From JANNWF01 sp052390415 (lineage in GTDB: Bacteria > Pseudomonadota > Gammaproteobacteria > Xanthomonadales > Xanthomonadaceae): a stretch of 9,463 nucleotides of DNA. The stretch is taken from contig JBQTGY010000143.1 in NCBI GenBank assembly GCA_052390415.1, positions 1 through 9,463 of the forward strand, read 5' to 3'. The notes below the pieces were generated by a model. It did no database searches. It saw only the letters and a program-made list of their open reading frames with translations, and was not told where the DNA came from. Positions within the stretch are counted from its first letter, which is position 1, and each line of letters opens with the position of its first letter. The position numbers and the translations under genes were made by a program. This document shows positions 1 through 6,837 of the stretch, one piece after another.

Positions 1-122
1 TCTTTGCGGCCATCGCTGCGTTGCGCCTCGCCGCAATGGGCCCACCATTCCGACTCGGCGCGCCTTGCGCTGGCCGCAAATCCGCTGCGTGATCACTCGC
101 GCCCCCTCATGAAATGTCCGGG
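1..122. other. Left edge, no gene recognised
   Basis: This stretch lies downstream of the stop of the frameshifted minus-strand gene (TAG at 125-123). I see no convincing gene, ribosome binding site or terminator. A weak inverted repeat (TTGCGG at 4-9 and CCGCAA at 31-36) has a 21-base loop and no T-run, so it is not called a terminator. A short plus-strand reading frame rich in Ala and Arg ends at the TGA at 91-93, but it resembles no family I know. Confidence 0.3.
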
Positions 123-599
123 CTAGCGAATGATGGCGATGCCCAGCGACTGAGCGGGTGCGATGGTCTCGCCGCTTGGCTTGCAGGGCTCAATGCCTGC
201 AACGGTCGTCGCTTGCTGCAATTCGTACGTGAATGTCGGGAAGGCCAGGTCGGTGACCCAGACGACCACACCCGCGATAGGCGAAGCGCAATCGTTGCGG
301 CTCGTCGCTCTCGGCGCCGCCAAGGGTGACCTCCACCTTGAGTTCGGCATCGATGAATTGCCCCAGACCCAGCAGCCACAGCGGTTGTCTTGCTTCATCC
401 GTTGTTGCCGAGAAAATCATGATCTGCGGCTCCGCCAGCTGCGGGCTCGGAATCACATTCACCGCGTATCCGCGCCCCCGGAGTAGCAGGATCGAACCAC
501 GTGCCAGACACGGACGCATGCGGCGTCTCGCCCACTCGGTCGCTGGGTGATGTGCAGCCGGCCATAGCTCGTGGTGTTGACCGTGACCTTGGCTCCGGC
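123..599 (-). pseudogene. Secreted-protein C-terminal domain broken by three +1 frameshifts
   Basis: No single frame covers this gene, but three consecutive frames join into one sensible protein if one G is removed from each of three G runs (C runs on the plus strand at 531-533, 475-479 and 257-259). The repaired product, about 158 residues, reads in part KVTVNTTSYGRLHIT, then SGTWFDPATPGRGYAVNVIP, then QPLWLLGLG, and ends with IEPC and SLGIAIIR before the TAG. The motif order G-W-[FY]-D-P-A, then N-V-x-P, then P-L-W-L-x-G-x-G is one I recall from C-terminal domains of secreted proteins in Xanthomonadales; its function is unknown to me. The N-terminus is missing: the first frame is closed by a TGA at 602-600. 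The gene diverges from the plus-strand repeat-protein gene at 673. It may be a real decayed gene or an intact gene carrying homopolymer sequencing errors. The sequence alone cannot separate these. Confidence 0.6.
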
Positions 600-672
600 T
601 CAGCTCGCACTTTTATGGGAGCGAGTGCGCGTTCATGCAAGACTGCACCTTAGTTCACTGCGAGTGACCCTC

Positions 673-1305
673 ATGCAAAAGTCGGGATGGCTGCTGCTGG
701 TCACGCTGGCATCGCCTGAGGTCTATGCCGGCGAATACATCGCGACGACGGCCAATGGTGAGCCGGGCCTGGGCTCGGCCAGCTTGTCGGCATGCACGTT
801 CACTGGCAGCGGCGCGGCGCGGTTCAGCGTGTTGTCCAACAACCTGAACTTCAGTTCCGCCGGCACCCAGAGCTTGAGTATTGGCTGCGATTATCCGAGC
901 GCGGATGCGCTGGCAACTCTGACCTGCACCGAGATTGACGCCGATAGCCCCGCGCCGGGCGTCCAGCGCGCCTTCCACTTGCGCTGTCCGGCGGCACCAC
1001 CACCACCCATTTCTCTTGATTTGAGCTACCAACCGCTGTCCGGAACGTTGATCACCTTTGCCGAAGGCCAGGTTCCCAACACGCCGGCACCGCCGCGCAC
1101 CATCGCGATCCGTGCCTTTGGCAACACGGGCACAGCAAGCGTGTCGGCTTGCACCCTCAGCGGCAGTGGCGCGGATCGTTTCAGTGTGTCGCCCACTGGC
1201 TTGGATTTCTCCAGTCCCGGGATTTGGTCCGGTCAGATGTGCCAACACGCCTCGCCAATCACAGTCCATCGAGGCGATGACTTGCTCGGCCATCGGATGC
1301 GGTGA
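673..1305 (+). CDS. Secreted Cys-containing repeat protein, 3' end lost at a junction
   Basis: The frame from ATG 673 starts with a probable signal peptide (MQKSGWLLLV..., predicted cut after VYA, residue 19). It is followed by copies of an Ig-like repeat of about 119 residues. Shared elements are SLSACTFTGSGAARFSV (repeat 1) and SVSACTLSGSGADRFSV (repeat 2), then a D/N-F-S-S turn; repeat 1 continues with a conserved Cys block and a Pro-rich linker. Repeats like this occur in surface or secreted proteins of Xanthomonadales and Betaproteobacteria, often with many copies and an IPTL-type sorting tail (recalled, not searched). Repeat 1 lacks its first half. Repeat 2 stops matching repeat 1 after about position 1220, and the remaining 28 codons to the TGA at 1303-1305 are the antisense of a sulfotransferase gene. 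The native C-terminus is therefore missing. The frame is open upstream to 571, but ATG 673 gives the signal peptide; the ribosome binding site is weak. The molecular role is unknown, probably surface or extracellular. Confidence 0.55.
   Translation: MQKSGWLLLVTLASPEVYAGEYIATTANGEPGLGSASLSACTFTGSGAARFSVLSNNLNFSSAGTQSLSIGCDYPSADALATLTCTEIDADSPAPGVQRAFHLRCPAAPPPPISLDLSYQPLSGTLITFAEGQVPNTPAPPRTIAIRAFGNTGTASVSACTLSGSGADRFSVSPTGLDFSSPGIWSGQMCQHASPITVHRGDDLLGHRMR
781..1221 (+). repeat. Direct repeat, 357-base period, second copy cut short
   Basis: Bases 781-868 and 1138-1221 are diverged direct copies 357 bases (119 codons) apart, coding for the same part of the repeat domain. Landmarks are GTCGGC at 786 and 1143, followed by TGCAC and GGCAG in register. 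The match ends at about 1220, where copy 1 continues GGCACCCAG and copy 2 switches to GGATTTGG. Tandem repeats of this kind can misassemble or recombine, which bears on the junction at 1216-1221. Confidence 0.65.
1216..1221. other. CCCGGG breakpoint joining two truncated genes
   Basis: To the left of this hexamer the plus strand encodes the repeat protein (…LDFSSPG). To the right the minus strand encodes the sulfotransferase-like protein (…HLTGPNPG). Both proteins follow their families up to this hexamer and lose all resemblance beyond it. CCCGGG fits both genes, so it would be the microhomology at the join. It is equally consistent with a genomic rearrangement and with a chimeric assembly or read. 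Confidence 0.6.
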
Positions 1306-1437
1306 GCCGCTCTGTTTGAGATAGGCGCCGTAGAACGGCTCGTCGCTGACCGAGGTGTCGGCACGACTACCGAAACTGCGCATCATCGCGGTCGAGATGT
1401 TGCGCGGCCCCGACCACATGGCGATGCGGATGGTCAC
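1216..1437 (-). pseudogene. Sulfotransferase-like protein, N-terminal fragment
   Basis: The start is GTG at 1437-1435, overlapping the aminotransferase stop (GTGA). The first residues, MTIRIAMWSGPRNISTAMMR, carry the pattern of a 5'-PAPS-binding loop at the end of a first beta strand (SGPRNIST, residues 9-16). Then come DEPFY (32-36) and HLTGPNPG (67-74). I recognise this as the start of a sulfotransferase-fold family of roughly 240-260 residues. From residue 74 on, the frame stays open to a stop at 655 (260 codons in all), but that part is the antisense of the plus-strand repeat gene and has no sulfotransferase features, such as the second PAPS-binding motif. The near-normal total length is a coincidence and could mislead an annotator. 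The enzyme made here would be non-functional. If the junction is an artefact, the real gene continues elsewhere in the genome. The coupling suggests a role linked to the aminotransferase; the substrate is unknown. Confidence 0.65.
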
Positions 1438-2357
1438 CGCAATTCGCGATCAATGCATTCACGCTCGATTCGCGCGCGATACAGATTCTGCAGTCGCTCA
1501 ACCATCGGCCCACGCGCCGCGCTCAACTGACGACCGTCAACTTCGGTGACCGGTGCAACCCCGGCGAACGTTCCGGTGACGAATGCTTCGTCGGCACCGT
1601 ACACGTCCGACAACGAGAAGTTCTTCTCTCGCGCAGGAATCCCGTTGTCGCGACACAGTTCCAACACCACCCCACGCGTGATTCCGTCGAGACAATAATC
1701 GCCGGATGAGGTCCACACTTCTCCGCGCCGCACGATGAAGAAGTGGGTGGAGTTGCAGGTCGCCACAAAACCGTGCGGATCCAGCATCAGTGCCTCGTCA
1801 AAGCCCGCCTTGGTCGCCTGGATACAGGCAGTGATGCAGTTGAGTTTGGAGTGCGAGTTGAGCTTGGGGTCTTGCACTGCCGGATCGCCCCGGCGCACGT
1901 GCACGGTGAACAGGCGCAGCCCGCGAGTGGCGCTATCGGGCAATGGTTGTTTGTATTCGGCGATGATGACCACGGTGGCCGGCGAAATTACCACGCGCGG
2001 ATCCTGATACGGCGTCGAGCGAATGCCGCGCGTCACCATCAGTCGGATGTGGCAGCCTTCGTACATTTCATTGGCGCTGAGCGTTTCATAAAGCCGCTCG
2101 CTCAATGCAACGCGTGAAACGCCAATGTCCATGTCGATGGCTTTGGCGCCGGCATAAAGGCGATCCAGATGGCGATCCAGAAATGCGATCTTGCCGGCGT
2201 GCACACGCAGCCCTTCCCACACGCCATCACCGAGCATGAAGCCGGAGTCGAACACGGACACCATCGCCCGGTCGCGATCAAACAGCTCACCGTTGACGTT
2301 GATCTTGATCGTCGCGTTGCGCGGATCGGCAACGTAGTGGTGAGTGCCTTGAGCCAT
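1434..2357 (-). CDS. Fold-type IV PLP aminotransferase (BCAT / D-amino acid transaminase type)
   Basis: This 307-residue protein belongs to aminotransferase class IV, the fold shared by branched-chain aminotransferase (IlvE), D-amino acid transaminase and aminodeoxychorismate lyase. Visible marks are DSGFMLGDGVWEGLRVHAGK (37-56), FLDRHLDRLYAGAK (59-72), LMVTRG (106-111), a lysine segment PKLNSHSKLN (164-173) that should contain the PLP Schiff-base lysine (K165 or K171; spacing fits K165 slightly better), FDEALMLD (186-193) and DGITRGVVLELC (224-235). The length is normal. The substrate cannot be read from the sequence: the DGVWEGLR block mixes features of the BCAT and D-amino acid groups. It starts 33 bases after rodA with no clear Shine-Dalgarno sequence, and its TGA overlaps the GTG of the sulfotransferase fragment. 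Placement behind a peptidoglycan operon hints at D-amino acid metabolism, but this is only inference. It is probably co-transcribed with the mre-mrd genes, as no terminator is visible between them. Confidence 0.85.
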   Translation of the reverse strand: MAQGTHHYVADPRNATIKINVNGELFDRDRAMVSVFDSGFMLGDGVWEGLRVHAGKIAFLDRHLDRLYAGAKAIDMDIGVSRVALSERLYETLSANEMYEGCHIRLMVTRGIRSTPYQDPRVVISPATVVIIAEYKQPLPDSATRGLRLFTVHVRRGDPAVQDPKLNSHSKLNCITACIQATKAGFDEALMLDPHGFVATCNSTHFFIVRRGEVWTSSGDYCLDGITRGVVLELCRDNGIPAREKNFSLSDVYGADEAFVTGTFAGVAPVTEVDGRQLSAARGPMVERLQNLYRARIERECIDRELR

Positions 2358-2390
2358 GAGTCTGCGCGGCCGAGAGTGGAGTGAAGGAGC

Positions 2391-3494
2391 CTACTTCAAC
2401 AGCTTGCGATGCGAGTGCACCGACATCACGATGCCGAATCCGGCCAACAGCGTCACCGCCGAGGTGCCACCGTAACTGAGCAAGGGCATCGGCACGCCAA
2501 CGACCGGCAACAAGCCAGACACCATGCCGGCATTGACGATGACGTAGACCAGAAAGGTCAAGCCGAGCGCTCCTGCGACCAAGCGGGCGAACACATCGCG
2601 CGCCTCGGCAGCAATCCACAAGGTGCGTGCTGCTATCAGCAAACACAGTGTGAGCAGACAGAGCATGCCGATCAATCCAAATTCCTCGGCGAACACCGCG
2701 ACGATGAAATCGGTGGTGTGTTCGGGCAGAAAGTCGAGTCGGGACTGCGTGCCTTCGCCCCAGCCCTTGCCAAACAGGCCGCCGGAACCGACGGCAATCT
2801 TTGATTGAATGATGTTCCAACCGCTGCCCAAGCGATCGGCTTCCGGATCAAGAAAGGTGATCAGCCGGGCACGTTGATATTCCCGCAGGCCGTACCAACC
2901 AAAGGGCGCGATCAGCATCGCCAGAGTGCCCAGAAAGGCCACTCGCCACCACGCAATGCCCGCCAGGAAAATCACGAACACCCCGCTTGCCGCGACCAAC
3001 AAAGCCGTGCCCAGATCGGGTTGGATCGCGATCAGCGCGGTGGGTATGCCTACAAACACGGCGCAGACCGACAAGGCCACCCAACCTGGCGCTCGCGTTT
3101 CGCGATGCAGGTACGCGGCCACCATCATCGGCACGGTGAGCTTGAGCAACTCGGCCGGCTGCAGAAAGAAAAAGCCCAGATCCAGCCAGTGGCGACCGCT
3201 GCGCCCGGTGCCGAGTACTGGCACCACCAACAACAAGGTCAGGCTGGCGGCATACAACCAAGGTGTCCAGATCCGCAGTTGCAGCGGCGGCACTCGCGAA
3301 ATCAGCCAAAGCGCCGCCAAGCCAGCACCCACGCGCGCGCCTTGCGACACCACCAAGGGCACGCCGCCAGCGGCGCTGTACAAAATCAACAGCCCCGCTG
3401 CCAACAACAATATCAAGCCCAGCAGCAGGGGCACATCGACACGCGGCGCCAACAGGCGCTTCGCCAGGTCGAAGGTGATCGAGCCGATGTTCAT
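2391..3494 (-). CDS. rodA: Rod shape-determining protein RodA, SEDS peptidoglycan glycosyltransferase
   Basis: RodA (mrdB) polymerises glycan strands from lipid II in the inner membrane during lateral wall growth and works as a pair with PBP2. The 367 residues match the usual RodA length and consist mostly of membrane helices, for example 21-40, 53-68, 78-95 and 162-180. SEDS signatures are seen: GTGRSGRHWLDLG (95-107), QPAELLKL (112-119), QPDLGTALL (158-166), NIIQSKIAVGSGGLFGKGWG (227-246) and DFLPEHTTDFIVAVFAEEFG (254-273). The last contains Asp262, equivalent to the catalytic Asp of SEDS enzymes. The C-terminal GVPMPLLSYGGTSAVTLLAG (333-352) is also typical. The ATG overlaps the mrdA stop by four bases (ATGA at 3494-3491), so it is translationally coupled to its partner transpeptidase. 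The stop is a TAG at 2393-2391. No unusual features. Confidence 0.97.
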   Translation of the reverse strand: MNIGSITFDLAKRLLAPRVDVPLLLGLILLLAAGLLILYSAAGGVPLVVSQGARVGAGLAALWLISRVPPLQLRIWTPWLYAASLTLLLVVPVLGTGRSGRHWLDLGFFFLQPAELLKLTVPMMVAAYLHRETRAPGWVALSVCAVFVGIPTALIAIQPDLGTALLVAASGVFVIFLAGIAWWRVAFLGTLAMLIAPFGWYGLREYQRARLITFLDPEADRLGSGWNIIQSKIAVGSGGLFGKGWGEGTQSRLDFLPEHTTDFIVAVFAEEFGLIGMLCLLTLCLLIAARTLWIAAEARDVFARLVAGALGLTFLVYVIVNAGMVSGLLPVVGVPMPLLSYGGTSAVTLLAGFGIVMSVHSHRKLLK

Positions 3495-5347
3495 CTCGAT
3501 TTACCGCGCAGCAGCCATGCGTCCATGATTCTTCGTGCTACCGGCGCGGCAGCGCGGGAACCGGATCCGCCGGACTCCACCACCACGGCAACCGCAATGG
3601 TCGGCGCATCGGCAGGCGCAAACGCCACGAACAAAGCGCGGTTGCGCAGATGGAATGGCAAGCTCTCAAGATCCACTGCGACTTCGCCCGTTCGTCCTAC
3701 TCGCTGCGCGGTGCCGGTTTTTCCGGCGATCAAGTAGGCCGAGTCGACGGCAGCGGCCCGCGCCGTGCCGGTAGGCCCATGCATCACCGCGATCATGCCT
3801 TCGACAACGGCGTCTCGCATGCGCGGATCGGACACCGCAACCCCAACCCGAGGGCGTGTCGGCTCATCCATGACGGCCGCATCAAATCCACGTTGCGTGG
3901 AGCGCAACATGCGTGGTGGGAAGCCACTGCCACCCACCGCGAGCAACGAGGTTGCCTGGGCAAGTTGCAATGGCGTCGTCACCCAGAAGCCTTGCCCAAT
4001 GCCGGCAATCACGGTTTCGCCGGGATACCAGGTCACTCCCTGAGTGGCTCGCTTCCATTCGCGCGAGGGCAGCACGCCGGCCGCATCTCCGCCGAGATCA
4101 ATGCCGGTGGGCGAGCCGAATCCGAATCGCTGCATGTAGACACTCATGCGATCGATACCCACATCGACAGCGGCCGAGTAGAAGTAGGTATTGACGGACT
4201 GGGCCAGCGATTCACGCAAATCGACATAGCCGTGCCCGCCCTTGCGCCAATCGCGATATTCGCGCGCCTGCCCGGGCAGGCGATAGGCGCCTGTCGACAG
4301 CACTCGATCTTCGGCTTTGCGCACGCCCAGCTCAAGCGCCGCCAACGCCACAAACGGCTTGATCGTGGAACCTGGCTCGTAGCCACCGTTGACTGCGCGA
4401 TTGAACAGCGGTCGCGACTCCGAACGGAGCAAGGCGGCGTAATCTTCGCGACCGATTCCATTGACGAAAGGATTGGGGTCATAGCCAGGCAAACTGACGA
4501 GAGCCAGCACATCCCCATTGCGGGGGTCGATCGCCACTGCCGCGCCATGCTGGCCCTCGAAGGCCGCTGCGGTCGCCTGTTGCAGTTCGGCATCGACTGA
4601 CAAATAGAGATGTTCACCCGACGACGCTGGGGTCCGTTCGAGAACGCGCAGGGTTCTGCCTTCGGCATTCACTTCGACGTGCTCAAAGCCAATTTCGCCG
4701 TGCAGGCGATCTTCGTAATGGCGTTCGATGCCGGACTTGCCGATGTGCGTAGAGCCGCTGTAACGCGCCGGATCGAGCGTTGCGGCGTCTCCAGCATCGA
4801 TACGTGCCACGTAGCCGATGACGTGACCGAATAGATCGCCGTAGGGGTAGCGTCGCGTCAGGTAGGGCACGACATCGACGCCGCTGAAGCGGTGCCGATT
4901 GACCGCAAACCGTGCGACCTCAGCCTCACTCATGCGGAACTTCAAGGGCACCGACTGAAATCGCCGCTCGCCCTTCCAACTGGCTCGAAAGCGCACCAAC
5001 TCGTCCTCGGAAATCGGCAGCATCCGAGCCAGACCGCGCAGCGTTTCTTCCAGGTCAGTCACTTGCTCCCGAATCAGTTCTAGGCGATAGGCAGGCACGT
5101 TGTCAGCAAGCAGACGGCCGCCGCGGTCGTAGATCAAACCCCGCGCCGGGACAATGGGTCGTAGCTTGATGCGATTGTCGTCGGACCGCGTCAGGTACTC
5201 CTCGTGCTGAACGATTTGCAGCCAGGCGAATCGGCTTCCCAACACTGCAACGGCCAGCGCGGCCAACAGGAACGCCACCAGCGCGCGGCGTCTGAACATT
5301 GCGTGCTCGGCGACGGCGTCACGCAGAACCCTTGGCCGACGCGACAT
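3491..5347 (-). CDS. mrdA: Penicillin-binding protein 2, elongation-specific transpeptidase
   Basis: PBP2 cross-links peptidoglycan (D,D-transpeptidase) in the elongasome and activates RodA; it is anchored in the inner membrane with a periplasmic catalytic domain. With the ATG at 5347 the product has 618 residues, close to the usual 620-630. It has a short cytoplasmic tail (MSRRPRVLRDAVAEHAMF), one membrane helix (about 22-42), the pedestal domain beginning NRIKLRPIVPARGLIYDRGG (58-77), and the transpeptidase domain. The active-site motifs are complete: STIK (327-330, nucleophile Ser327), SVN (384-386) and KTGT (543-546). In-frame alternatives are GTG 5356 and ATG 5353. I chose 5347 because the N-terminus then lines up with the E. 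coli PBP2 start as I remember it; no Shine-Dalgarno sequence decides. It begins 12 bases after mreD, and its stop overlaps rodA. No substitutions suggesting altered beta-lactam binding are obvious. Confidence 0.96.
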   Translation of the reverse strand: MSRRPRVLRDAVAEHAMFRRRALVAFLLAALAVAVLGSRFAWLQIVQHEEYLTRSDDNRIKLRPIVPARGLIYDRGGRLLADNVPAYRLELIREQVTDLEETLRGLARMLPISEDELVRFRASWKGERRFQSVPLKFRMSEAEVARFAVNRHRFSGVDVVPYLTRRYPYGDLFGHVIGYVARIDAGDAATLDPARYSGSTHIGKSGIERHYEDRLHGEIGFEHVEVNAEGRTLRVLERTPASSGEHLYLSVDAELQQATAAAFEGQHGAAVAIDPRNGDVLALVSLPGYDPNPFVNGIGREDYAALLRSESRPLFNRAVNGGYEPGSTIKPFVALAALELGVRKAEDRVLSTGAYRLPGQAREYRDWRKGGHGYVDLRESLAQSVNTYFYSAAVDVGIDRMSVYMQRFGFGSPTGIDLGGDAAGVLPSREWKRATQGVTWYPGETVIAGIGQGFWVTTPLQLAQATSLLAVGGSGFPPRMLRSTQRGFDAAVMDEPTRPRVGVAVSDPRMRDAVVEGMIAVMHGPTGTARAAAVDSAYLIAGKTGTAQRVGRTGEVAVDLESLPFHLRNRALFVAFAPADAPTIAVAVVVESGGSGSRAAAPVARRIMDAWLLRGKSR

Positions 5348-5359
5348 AGCCATCACGGA

Positions 5360-5851
5360 TCAGATGTCGCGGGCGCGAAGGCGCAGCCGCAATCCATCCA
5401 GGAGCAGAAACAACCAAGGCCACAACAGTGTTCCTACTGCCGGGGACAACCAGAACGACAGCGGTGGAAAGCCCTCGCCACTGAAAGCGCGGATGCCCAA
5501 CGTGACCACCCGATCGTTGAACAACAGCGCGAACACCGCCACGGCTTGCTGCGACAAAGGGAAGAATCGCAATCGCGCGCGAAAGCGCAGCACCAGAAAC
5601 GCGATGATGGTCAATCGCAGCGCTTGTTCACCCATCAGGGTCCCGAAGACGATGTCTGCGGCCAGGCCGATCAAGAAGGCAGTACCAAGGCCGGCGCGTT
5701 CCGGCGCCTCCAGCAGCCAATAGATCAGCACCAATGCGATCCAATATGGCTTTGCAGCAAGCAAGATCACCGGAAGCGGCATCAGCCCCAGCAAGAGCGA
5801 GGCGACTATGCTGAGGAAAAACAGACCAGGAGTGGGCCGCAATCGACTCAT
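5360..5851 (-). CDS. mreD: Rod shape-determining membrane protein MreD
   Basis: MreD is a small polytopic inner-membrane protein of the Rod complex that binds MreC and influences PBP2-RodA activity; it has no known catalytic function. The 163 residues agree with the family (about 160-170). About six hydrophobic segments can be traced (roughly 10-32, 35-50, 54-75, 79-90, 101-120 and 132-152). The best family marker is GLAADIVFGTLMGEQAL (62-78), corresponding to the conserved G-x-x-x-D-x-x-x-G-x-x-x-G-E segment. The ATG lies inside the mreC stop (ATGA at 5851-5848), implying coupled translation. It is identified by position as well as sequence, because MreD proteins are poorly conserved. Confidence 0.93.
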   Translation of the reverse strand: MSRLRPTPGLFFLSIVASLLLGLMPLPVILLAAKPYWIALVLIYWLLEAPERAGLGTAFLIGLAADIVFGTLMGEQALRLTIIAFLVLRFRARLRFFPLSQQAVAVFALLFNDRVVTLGIRAFSGEGFPPLSFWLSPAVGTLLWPWLFLLLDGLRLRLRARDI

Positions 5852-6807
5852 GGGCGAGCATCCACCGGGGCGGCGTCAGCTCCCGAAGGACCATTCAACG
5901 AATCGGTAACCCCTTCTTCGGACGGCGTCGGCAGTGCCGGCGGCCCCATCTCCAGAAGCGCATCGACGGGATGGTCCCAAACCAGCAGAACTTCGCCGCT
6001 GCGATCCAATGCCGCCACAGGTCGCGCCTCGGCCAAACCAAAAAGACGCGTTTCGTCCGGCTGCAGGCGGGTGATGTGCGCTACCAGCAGGCCGGCCGGA
6101 AAACCACCGCCCATCCCGGATGTGATCAACAGGTCACCGACGCGAATATCGGCACTTTGTGGAATATTTGGGATGACCAGTCGATCCAGCTCGCCGGTCC
6201 CAAACGCAATCGTACGTAGCCCCGAGCGTTGCACTTGCACCGGCACCGCATGGCTGGGGTCTGAAATGAGAATCGCATTCGCACGCAACGGCGTCACGTG
6301 CGTCACTTGGCCAACCAGACCTGAACCATCAATGATGGCAAGACCACTGCGAACCCCCTCGCGACCACCGCGATCAAGCACGATGCGATGTCGGAAGGGA
6401 TCCAGATCGATGTCGGCCAAGGACGCCAACTGGACTTGCAATTGCAGACCCCGTGTTCCACCCATCAGGTGACGCAGACGCTCGTTTTCGCGCTGCACTG
6501 CATCCAGGCGGCTCAGTTGTGCCTGCGCCAACAACAATTCCGAGCGCAGTGCATCACGTTGCGCCGTCAAATTTTGCCGGTCCACCATCGCATCGCGCAG
6601 AGCGGAAGCAGCTACTCCGGGTGATGAGGCTACTCGGTACAGCGGTTCATTGAGGAGACCCAACCAGCCACGGATCTGCTGTAGGTAGCTGCCTCGGTAG
6701 TCCGCCACCATCAAGAACACGGCCACCATCAAGTAACCAAGCAATCGCAGGGCGCCGGCACCGCCCTCGGCAAACAGCGGACTGCTGGAGTTGCCGGAAT
6801 AGGCCAC
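5848..6807 (-). CDS. mreC: Rod shape-determining protein MreC
   Basis: MreC is a periplasmic scaffold anchored in the inner membrane that links MreB filaments to PBP2 and helps activate PBP2-RodA. The 319 residues show a short N-terminal tail, one membrane helix (about 19-36, GALRLLGYLMVAVFLMVA) and a coiled coil (about 70-115, rich in Arg, Glu, Leu and Gln). Two beta-barrel domains follow, with RIVLDRGGREGVRSGLAIID (141-160), GLVGQV (163-168), ILISDPSHAVPVQV (179-192) and the signature ITSGMGGGFPAGLLVAHI (228-245). The C-terminus (about 285-319) is a Pro/Ala-rich, probably disordered tail ending DARP. The start codon is GTG (6807-6805), 30 bases after the mreB stop, with a G-rich stretch (GGGGA) about 9-10 bases upstream as a possible ribosome binding site. 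The start is less certain than the gene. Confidence 0.95.
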   Translation of the reverse strand: MAYSGNSSSPLFAEGGAGALRLLGYLMVAVFLMVADYRGSYLQQIRGWLGLLNEPLYRVASSPGVAASALRDAMVDRQNLTAQRDALRSELLLAQAQLSRLDAVQRENERLRHLMGGTRGLQLQVQLASLADIDLDPFRHRIVLDRGGREGVRSGLAIIDGSGLVGQVTHVTPLRANAILISDPSHAVPVQVQRSGLRTIAFGTGELDRLVIPNIPQSADIRVGDLLITSGMGGGFPAGLLVAHITRLQPDETRLFGLAEARPVAALDRSGEVLLVWDHPVDALLEMGPPALPTPSEEGVTDSLNGPSGADAAPVDARP

Positions 6808-6837
6808 CGTGAAGAATCCCCGATCGCCCGCCTGACG

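Noticed and set aside
4..36. Inverted repeat TTGCGG…CCGCAA as a terminator
   Set aside because: Only six base pairs with a 21-base loop and no T-run on either strand.
655..1215. Minus-strand frame continuing the sulfotransferase to 260 residues
   Set aside because: This part is the exact antisense of the repeat-protein gene with its matching tandem repeats and has no sulfotransferase features; it is open by chance in GC-rich DNA.
2805..3737. 310-codon plus-strand reading frame
   Set aside because: Antisense to rodA and the end of mrdA, with Gln/His/Arg-rich composition typical of a shadow frame.
3650..4600. 316-codon plus-strand reading frame
   Set aside because: Antisense to the transpeptidase domain of mrdA, whose STIK, SVN and KTG motifs prove the minus strand is coding.
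5204..6472. 422-codon plus-strand reading frame
   Set aside because: Antisense to mrdA, mreD and mreC, with low-complexity Gln/Arg/Ser-rich translation. The minus-strand genes are unmistakable.
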